From Maratus speciosus (lineage: Eukaryota; Arthropoda; Arachnida; Araneae; Salticidae): a DNA stretch of 64,000 nt. The stretch lies in assembly GCA_963932465.1 (NCBI GenBank), contig OZ010791.1:154301915-154365914 (forward strand), read 5' to 3'. Below, in pieces: positions 56,406-64,000 of the stretch. The notes beneath the pieces were generated by a model that was given only the letters and a program-made list of their open reading frames with translations, was not told where the DNA came from and ran no database searches. Both the position numbers and the translations under genes were made by a program. The first letter of the stretch is position 1, and every line of letters begins with the position of its first letter.

Positions 56406-57205
56406 ACCATCAAAAACCGTAATATTAGGAATTAAAGCTGTAAGTATAAAAAAAAAAAATTCAATTAATTTATTATAAGAATTATTATGGAAGAAAAAGA
56501 AAAAAGTGGACACCGACAAATAATGGAAAAGCTTATATATTGAATTACGTTGTCAAGAACACAGAATTCAATGATATAAGCAATATGGTTGTTTTCTGTG
56601 AGAAAAATAAGCTAAAGCTAAAAATTATTTTCCCCTGTGCCCAAACAACCATTAAAATCAAGTGAATTGATTAAAAATGAAAACAGAATAGAAACAAATA
56701 ATATGAAATGGAAGAAACAATAAAACCTATTTAAATATTTATAGGATATAAAATAGAAATAATAAACACCATACCGATTAATATTTCAGTATTTTACAAA
56801 TATCCACGCGCACATGGCTACCAAAATATCATAAAGATTAAGGTGAATAAAACAGTTAAGAAATCACAGTAATTGATACCAAAGGATGCAGTTAATACAT
56901 TTTGAAATACCATGTTAAATACATTTAATATAATATAACATAAAATAAATAGAAAGTAATTACATTATTTAAAATGCACTATTAAATTAATTAATAACTG
57001 TTTAACAATATCAACAAAATTTAGCTAAAAATTCCCCCTGGTGTAGTAAATTATAACTGAAATGGAGCTAGAAAAATTAAAATTTAGAACTTATCGTAAA
57101 AAGACAAATTTTGGTGCTGCCATCTAGTATTACTTTTATTATTCAAATGTTACAAGATAAACATTTGTAAGCATTTGAATGTAAAAAATTTTTTGAATGT
57201 ATATT
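56406..57205. other. No assigned feature
   Basis: Very AT-rich, with no open frame or repeat family. GGTGCTGCCATCTAGTATT at about 57113 is a short match to the arm core of the following foldback. Confidence 0.4.
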
Positions 57206-57207
57206 TA

Positions 57208-57659
57208 CCGGGTGTCCCAAAAAGGACTGACTGATTTTAAAATTCAATAACTTGCAAACGGTGACAGATATTTAAAAAATTCTTGCAGGAGGGTTATGCA
57301 TAAGGTCAAAAGTTTTATTACAGTGATTTTAGATTTTAGTTCTAATTACAAACAATAGATGGCGCTGTAAACAATAGTCGCTAAATACAGGCTCGATTTC
57401 TGGTCCTTTCCCTTGTTCCATGCTGAAAAAGGAGATGGAAATGTATTATCCGGGCCACGAAGTACCAAAAATCGAGTCTGAATTCAGCGTCTATTGATCG
57501 CAGCGCCATCTATTGTTTGTAATTCGAACTAAAATCGAAAATCACTGTAAAAAAAACTTTTGACCTTATGCATAACCCTCCTGCAAGAATTTTTTAAATA
57601 TCTGTCACCGTTTGCAAGTTATTGAATTTTAAAATCAGTCAGTCCTTTTTGGGACAACC

Positions 57660-57661
<2 letters not shown>
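57208..57661. mobile_element. TA-flanked foldback element with ~190-bp arms
   Basis: CCGGGTGTCCCAAAAAGGAC at the left, and its complement ending GGGACAACCGG at the right, flanked by TA (57206-57207, 57662-57663). The arms are near-perfect over about 190 bp, including AGTTATTGAATTTTAAAATC in complementary form and AATAGATGGCGCTGTAA / GCGCCATCTATT near the loop. It is 454 bp. Tc1/mariner-class by target site. Confidence 0.88.

Positions 57662-57692
<31 letters not shown>
57662..57692. repeat. (TA)n microsatellite
   Basis: About 15 TA repeats directly at the right border of the foldback, so the element inserted into, or seeded, the TA tract. Confidence 0.9.
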
Positions 57693-57695
<3 letters not shown>

Positions 57696-57790
57696 TGAGA
57701 GTACTACAATGCGCTAACTGTAGAATTAGGGTGTTCGTATAATTTATCGTTCATTTGTAGGGGGACACAAAATAATTTGGCTACAGTACT

Positions 57791-57862
57791 GGGTAATAAG
57801 TATAGGTATAGGGTATAACATGTACCTTATACCTATAAGTATAGGTATAAGGTATAGGGTGA
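57791..57862. repeat. TATAGGTATA-type short repeats forming a hairpin
   Basis: TAAGTATAGGTATAGGGTAT, its near complement ACCTTATACCTATA, and a further AAGTATAGGTATAAGGTATA follow each other and can fold back. Local simple-sequence expansion. Confidence 0.6.
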
Positions 57863-60175
57863 TGAGAAAAACCCTATGAAAAATAATTCCTGAAAGTGTC
57901 TTTTCAGTTGTGGTACACGTTTTAAAATTTAACTATTTATTTTTTATTTATATATTTATTTTGCATATTACTTGTTGCTTACAAAATTTTATAGATCATA
58001 TACAGGGCTCCCAAAAGATCTCGAGCACATTTCCGTTTATTGGCGGAAATTGCTGAATGGGAATTTGCACTGCGCTGTGCATTTAACTGAACTAACTTTT
58101 AGCATACTATGTAGTGTATATACATACAAATCTATAGATCATATAACATGACTGCACAAAAAAATTCGATTACTTTGCCCACTATTGATGGTAATTGCAG
58201 AAAATGGGTATTCAAATGCATTATTAGTTTTCTAAAATTGTTTATTTAGGCACTACCTTTCACCTTAATAAACTGTAAAGTTTTGTAACAATATTCTGAA
58301 TTTGTTGGAAAGTGTTTCATACGCTATGCTGGACGCATCATTTTTCGTTTTTGTTTATTCGACATTTGGACATATGGTATTTTATTTTTGTGTGTCTGTC
58401 GCTAATTCACAAGTTATCGGATGTTTTTTTAAATTAGTTTATTGAGTTTATTTTAAACTAATTTATTTCGGTTTTTATATGAAATCTGTTTAATATATAT
58501 ATTTTTTAATTCAATAATTATTGTATTTCGGTGAAATTTTTTAATGTTACATTCTTTAATAAACTAATTCACAATTGTTTATCAGATAACTCCTCCCAAT
58601 GGCGTAACATTTAAAAAGTTATGCTCAAATAGTCACTTTTAAAATTCGAATTACATCCGGCTTTTACACTTTTCAAAGGAGGTAACAGAAAAAAGGTAAG
58701 TTGTGAGAAATTATAGTAGAACGATGCACGAACAGGCATTTTAGACGTGAATTTTTCGCCTTATTTATTTATTTATTTATTATCTTTTTATAAAAAAGAA
58801 AAAAATTGTATTCAAATGAGGCGAAAATTTCTGCACTAAAATACTGCTGGAAATTTGCCACTGTAAATTCTAATTGTAATTTTCTGTAGTTCAATGGCTT
58901 TGTATGGAGTGAAAATAACTTTTCTAATTTTTATCGTCAAAAATTGTTCAAGAAAAACTTAAGCCGCACTTTTCACATTTGTTTGTATTTATTTTATTTT
59001 ATTTTATTACTGTTCATCTAATTTTGCCGGCTCTTTCTTATTCTAATAACGATGTTTTGCTTTATCGATCCATTAATCGAATTGGGTTGTTCCGTATTAT
59101 TCGAATCTGCCAAAAAGTGAATGAACTTACTTTCTCCCCAGGGATGCGATGCACTCGTATTTGCCCTCTTTTCTATTTCGTGAATGGACGAATCGAAACT
59201 TATCAACTGAGGATTTTTTTCTTTCTGCAGTATAGGGTGGAGTATGTTGCCGTAGCGCATGTTGCTGGTGTAATTGATCCATTCAGAGCTTAAATATTTC
59301 AGTATTTGTAAACTTATGTTAGTAAACATTGAGGGAAAAAGTAATTTGATATATCGTAATATACTTTATACTTTGCTGCTATTTAGCTTGTTTTTATTTC
59401 TGTTTAATAAATATGATAATAATAATGGACGCTGCTAGAACAAAATCCAGGACAATGCAAGATTCCCGAACAGATGTACATGCGTTACGCAGTTTAAGGC
59501 GCTTAAAAAGAAACAGAATATAAACATAAAATGAGCTAAACTAAGAATTTTTTGTCTGACTCACCTCTGCTAGACAGTTTTTAAATAACACCATAATCTA
59601 TACAGAAATATAACAATCATATATATTATTTCATATGTCAAATTGTATTTTTTTTTAAATTATTATTCACATACAAAACGCACAGCGATGAATGGGGTAT
59701 CATTCGAAAGGTTTTTTTAACAAGCTTAATAACTGAAGAACCACCTAGTCTCCTCCGCATGCTTCACCCATTTAGGTAGCTTTACTCATGTATTTATTTT
59801 ATGTTTCAAATTCTGCCGAAATTCATTGCCCAAACCGTGTTATAGCGCTTATAGTATAATGGGTAGCTATAATAATAGGTGCTGTTAGACTTTTCTAATA
59901 CTGAATCCATGTGATTCATATCTGTAATCCATTTTTACAAAATGGATCTTTTTAGTAATAAGACAATTACAACATGATAATACGGAATATATTTTTTTAT
60001 GACTAGTTTATTCTTTCCAGGATTCTTGAAAGGAAATTAGGCTCCTTAAGGACCCAATTTTTACAGGTTTTTATTTAACTCAACTTAATTCAGATATGGG
60101 CAAATATGGAATTTCTTAATCAATTTTCGCTCACTTCCTGACGTGCTAGTGTTCTAGAAATTATTTACTGATTCG
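57863..60175. other. No supported gene; overlapping open frames at 58979-59329
   Basis: A 104-codon plus-strand frame (58979-59293) and a 103-codon minus-strand frame (59018-59329) overlap. On the plus strand TTTTTTTCTTTCTGCAG (ending about 59229) looks like a splice acceptor, followed by YRVEYVAVAHVAGVIDPFRA, a stop, and AATAAA near 59406. On the minus strand ATTCAC and GAGAAA|GTAAGT looks like a donor. The two readings conflict and neither is recognised, so I call no gene. The rest is AT-rich. Confidence 0.35.
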
Positions 60176-60249
60176 TATGAGATAACTCAGATGGTAGAGC
60201 ATTGGCAGCTTCAGCCAAGAGATCCCTGGTTCGAATCCTGGTCCGGACA
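60176..60249 (+). tRNA. tRNA-like sequence (pseudogene or SINE head), anticodon not assignable
   Basis: The D-arm region TAACTCAGATGGTAGAGC, anticodon stem TTGGC/GCCAA with loop AGCTTCA, and T-arm GGTTCGAATCC (a perfect B box) are in the right order and spacing. Against function: the 7-bp acceptor stem does not pair (TATGAGA against TCCGGAC), the base before the anticodon is G rather than T, G10 is A, and the T stem has one T-T mismatch. TATGAGAT directly before, and ATCTCATA shortly after (60263-60270), form a flanking inverted repeat. Probably a tRNA pseudogene or tRNA-derived repeat. Confidence 0.6.
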
Positions 60250-60270
60250 TTTTGGAAATTTGCATCTCAT

Positions 60271-61788
60271 ATGACTTAGAATTGCCCAAAGTTTTTCATT
60301 TTCTGGTCACTTGAGATTCCATCTTAGAACGTTTTACTGTATTAAATAAATACAACAGTCTTATATTGTCTGTATTATGTGCGGAATCGCTAGACACCGT
60401 ACCGTAATTCCATTTCCGAGAGGTTAATTGTTATTGTATTGCTTCCACAGGGACTATGATTTTTTTACGTTTCGTAGAGGATTCCGTTATAAGCAAATAT
60501 CATTTTCACCAGTTTTGTTAAACAAAGTACAAGAATAGGTAGCTACCGGAAAAATATTCCTATTTCAGCAAGTAGATTTATTTGTACTATATTCCTTTAT
60601 GAAGAATCATAAAAATGTTCTGTTAGAGACATATTCTGTTTTTACAAGGTTTACTGTATCAAGTTCCACTCGATCCAGACTAACGAATAACATGTTACTA
60701 AAAGGTATTTATGCATCGTGAAAAATCTGAACATTTGGCGCATGTGTTCCGCGTAATGGGTCATGGAGCTCCTGAAAATCGGGACTTCTCACGTAAATCA
60801 GTACACCTGGCATTACGTACCTCTCTCTACAGTGCATTACAGATTTCCAAAATGATAGTTACACCATTAAAACTATATTATTGATCAACCCTTCTTTGCC
60901 TTGGAATTGGGAATCTCCAAAAGTGTGCTCGCCCTTGAAAACTAATCTTTTATCTTGATTGACTTGAATTGTCAGAAATCAAATTTGACATGTGTAATCA
61001 ATATTCTATAACTCAGTTGCCATTTCCAAAATAGGAGTTTTCCAATTATCTTTTTTGAATGTTTGCAGCATTTTCCCCCCTCGCATTTTGAGTTTGAAAT
61101 GCCCTTGTTATTTTATAGTGAAATTACTGAAAGCAGTTTTTTGTGAAGTTTAATATGAAAAACATGCTTAATATATGTGTGGGAAAAAATCAAATAATTG
61201 AATATCTGACGTTCATTTGATTTTACTATCATGTATTTTGTCGTCTTATCCTTGGTAAGTAGAACATATCTAGTAAGTATCGTGGTCTTATCTGGAATTA
61301 ATTAGTATGGTGATAGACTTTAAATTGAAAAGAAGGCTTGAAGTGGGATTATGTCGAGATCTCTTTATAAACTTCTTTGTATAAACAAGAAATTGTGAAA
61401 ATAAAAATCTATTTTAATTAAAAATTGTTTTTTTTAAGCCTACACTTTATCTGACATTCGAAGTCTGAATTTTTATTCCGAATCTTGAAATTCGCAGTCC
61501 ACCATTATGGCCCAAACTTATTATTTATGCCGTAGATGGTCGTTTTAGGGGTCCTTAGAAAAATTACAAACGCGCTTGATTTCGTTTGAGTTACTCTCTA
61601 AATGCGGGCCGCAATACAAACTCGGCATTTCATTGTATCACTATCATAAATTAAAGGCTTAATCTTATTATGTCATATGATGAGAAACTAGTTAGATTTG
61701 AGAAGCAGAAACAATACATTTTCATAGCACCCAAGCTATGCTTTAAACAAATTGGAATTAATTCGTTAAAAACTAGTCACAAAATGCT
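60271..61788. other. No assigned feature
   Basis: AT-rich to mixed sequence. No open frame above background and no repeat seen. Confidence 0.4.
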
Positions 61789-61792
61789 TTAA

Positions 61793-62152
61793 CCCTTTAT
61801 GTACTGCGTTATGATCTACTGCAATTTTTTTCATGTAGTTTTTTTCAGTTACTGCAATGAAAATTAAAGGATAAACATAAAAAAATATTCATCCGTGAGA
61901 AATTTAATTACTTAGAGCTAATTAATTAAAGTGGTACTTTAAAGTACCGTCAGTAGACTATGACTAAAATATCGTAACAGAAAGCCCACAAGGTATTTCA
62001 AATCGCACCAGAATTGTGGTAAAATATTTTCGATTTAATAAGTATGTGAAATACAGCCTTTTTCTCATTTACAAATAAATTTTTTGGCAAATTCCGGTGC
62101 CAATCATTTATTTCAACACTTTAGCATTGAAAAGGCTTTGCCCCTGAAAGGG
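61793..62152. mobile_element. piggyBac-like MITE, TTAA target
   Basis: TTAA (61789-61792) then CCCTTTATGTACTGCG; at the right CCCCTGAAAGGG then TTAA (62153-62156), on the minus strand CCCTTTCAGGGGCAAAG. The CCCTTT start and TTAA target match piggyBac-class non-autonomous elements. It contains a palindromic GTGGTACTTTAAAGTACCGT (about 61931). It is 360 bp. The open frames overlapping its right end (62084-62374, 62113-62298) are incidental. Confidence 0.8.
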
Positions 62153-62156
62153 TTAA

Positions 62157-63109
62157 AAAAACTATTTTTTGTTAGCCGTCTGTTAGTTATGCAACGCCTA
62201 TATTCCAGGGACAACATGTTCTCTCGCATCTCCACATATGCAATAGATAAATTTACATATCCCATTTCTAGCATAGAAAAAAAGAGCCGGTGCCACAACT
62301 TTTTCGATTTCCTATCCTTATCATATTATAAATGTCAATGTGTGTCCGAAAGTTTGAATGAATTCAGCGTCTAAACGGATGAATTAATGCTTTTGTATTT
62401 TTGGATATAGATGGATTACAACTCGGAAATGAACATAGGCTATGTTTAATTTATTTTATTCAAATATTTTGCCTAATGATACAAAATTTCATTATTTTTC
62501 CTACACAATGAATTGACATTTTTCCGATAAAATTTAACCAGCTTCCTTTATTCGTTGCCAAAATATAAAATCCCAGAATAATAATTTAATTTCCAATTGG
62601 GAGATTAAAACGGAAAGTTTCAAGTATTTTTAATAATACAAGGTTCATGAATTTTAAGTAAGTGTGGAAAGAAAGCAAATGGGACGTCATATATAGAAAA
62701 TAAAACTGATATGCTTTGATGTTGAAATAAAATGAGAATGAGATTGTGTTACGGTATTAATTCTTATTATTTAAAGAAAATTGTTATCAATGCTTACGGT
62801 TTATCGCCTGCGTACGGTTAACATAAAGATTTAAATTTTAATTTAAAATTTAAAAATAAAAAATAAAAACTTTTGAAGAGCAAATGGTTAGCAAATGTCA
62901 ATATTATGCACAGTAAAATTATCAATGTCGAAAATGACGTAATGATTAGCAGGAAATATGTGTTTCCATTCGTAAAAAGTAAAAAAAAATAACTAGATTA
63001 CCTTAATAATACAATGTTTTGCGAGTGTTAATTCTTAAAGCCGTTCATTTCAGGAAATTTAAATAAAAATTACTGTATTGTTAAAAGTAGGAAAATTTGC
63101 GCAATCCGA
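62157..63109. other. No assigned feature
   Basis: AT-rich, without repeats or credible open frames. Confidence 0.4.
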
Positions 63110-63117
63110 GATTTCCT

Positions 63118-63275
63118 TGGGGGATTCATTTTTTCCACTGGCGACTATTTTTTAATTCAACTCGGAACACTTTTTAAATACAAAAAATCCATATATACTT
63201 TAACAATACAGTGCAAAATTGATTTTCTTAAAATAGTGGTGCGAGACTATAAAAATAGTCTCCAGTGACAGCCCT
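63118..63275. mobile_element. Small hAT-like MITE
   Basis: On the minus strand the right end reads AGGGCTGTCACTGGAGACTA, a hAT-type terminus. The left part TTTTCCACTGGCGACTATTT is its inverted counterpart after a GGGGGATTC start. Flanks GATTTCCT (63110-63117) and GATTTCGC (63276-63283) share six of eight bases. It is 158 bp. Confidence 0.5.
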
Positions 63276-63283
63276 GATTTCGC

Positions 63284-64000
63284 CTAATTTCTAATATCCT
63301 ATCCCATCTGAGATCCTGAACTCTTTTACAAAAAATTTTTACATATTTACACTCTAAAATATATATAGATTTGGAATATGTAATAAAAATGTGCAATTTT
63401 TGACCTATTTTGATAAAAAAAAAAGAGAAATTACGCAGCGAGAGGGTTAAATATAATTAATATAATCCCTTAAGCTAATATTTGTTTTTGTTGCATTAAA
63501 ATATCTCAATTTGTTGATTTTCTGTATTCAAGTAAACCCTATTGATTTACAATGGAAGTCTATAGAAATTTGGCGAAATATTAGAGATATCGCCAAGTTG
63601 GCGTCACTTTTGGCAACACATTTGGTGACATTTGGCGACGGAACAGGGTCCCCCCTATGGTAACCCCTTTATAGGTATAGGGATGCATTAAATAACCAAT
63701 AATTATCAACCATTATCAATAATTATTAACCAATAATAATCTTCCCGGGTTTTAAAGAATATAGGTGAAAACATTTTTTTTAATTGAAAACTAATAATTT
63801 TTTTTATATGCAATAATATTTTTAGATTGCCCACTTGCATTAAAAAAGCATTTTTTATATGGAAAATACGAATTATATAATCAATTTAATTTTTGAAATT
63901 TATCAAAAGCGATATTTTCTTATTAGCCACATGCTAAGAGTTATTTGACCAAGAATTTGCTACTTACGGCATCCTTTTATATTCTGATAATTTCAGAGCT
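63284..64000. other. Unassigned; one possible piggyBac-type end
   Basis: ACGCAGCGAGAGGGTTAA (63433-63450) read on the minus strand is TTAACCCTCTCGCTGCGT, a piggyBac-like end without a partner. At about 63568-63645, TTTGGCGA/TTTGGTGACATTTGGCGA short repeats occur, and (A)CCAATAATTATCA repeats at about 63695-63740. No gene. Confidence 0.4.

Noticed and set aside
58979..59329. Overlapping 104- and 103-codon frames with splice-like signals on both strands
   Set aside because: The signals conflict between strands, no domain is recognised and lengths are near background.
60176..60249. Functional tRNA gene
   Set aside because: The acceptor stem does not pair, U33 is missing and the T stem has a mismatch, so I call it tRNA-like only.

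Overview
This is AT-rich eukaryotic DNA made almost entirely of intergenic repeats. I see no intact protein-coding gene, no rRNA and no prokaryotic feature. The longest open frame, 166 codons at 21715-22215, is the translation of a minisatellite. The mix of hAT, Tc1/mariner, piggyBac-like (TTAA) and pogo-like elements, with many foldback MITEs and poly-C/poly-G tracts, fits an arthropod with a large genome. A chelicerate such as a spider is my guess, but nothing here proves it.

Layout. 218-850: tandem array with units of about 150 bp. 2169-2828: hAT MITE. 3222-4400: two foldback elements. 5748-11039: an element built of ~325-bp tandem units with a second copy of the same element inserted in it in inverted orientation (7140-9624). 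12851-15522: two hAT MITEs and a long-TIR MITE. 16185-17180: a dispersed repeat split by a TTAA-flanked MITE; its unsplit relative lies inverted at 53052-53763. 17876-18430 and 20425-22656: hAT elements, the second carrying a 1.8-kb minisatellite. 22757-26269: a dead Tc1 element on the minus strand that was hit by a MITE and by a second dead Tc1 element on the plus strand. 26647-27276: pogo-like foldback sequence and a hAT end. 28241-32400: a degenerate coding remnant, a recurring CACAAGAGTAAC motif and a hAT element. 32715-33360: remnant of a mariner-type transposase. 37155-38228: a tandem duplication with a MITE in one copy. 38269-45511: TTAA elements and a nested foldback inside a larger element with CCGGGGG-type ends. 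48958-51993: two more hAT-like elements, the second with a minisatellite related to that at 20.8-22.6 kb. 53052-54125: copies of families seen at 13.5, 16-17 and 26.7 kb. 57208-57661: long-armed foldback. 60176-60249: tRNA-like sequence. 61793-62152: TTAA-flanked MITE.

The window records layered transposition rather than genes working together. The best-supported calls rest on target-site duplications read directly from the sequence: 8 bp for hAT, TA for Tc1/mariner and TTAA for piggyBac-like elements, plus one paralogous empty site. Any host gene could only be present as short exons; I list four weak candidates at low confidence (34.9, 43.7, 46.5 and 50.2 kb).
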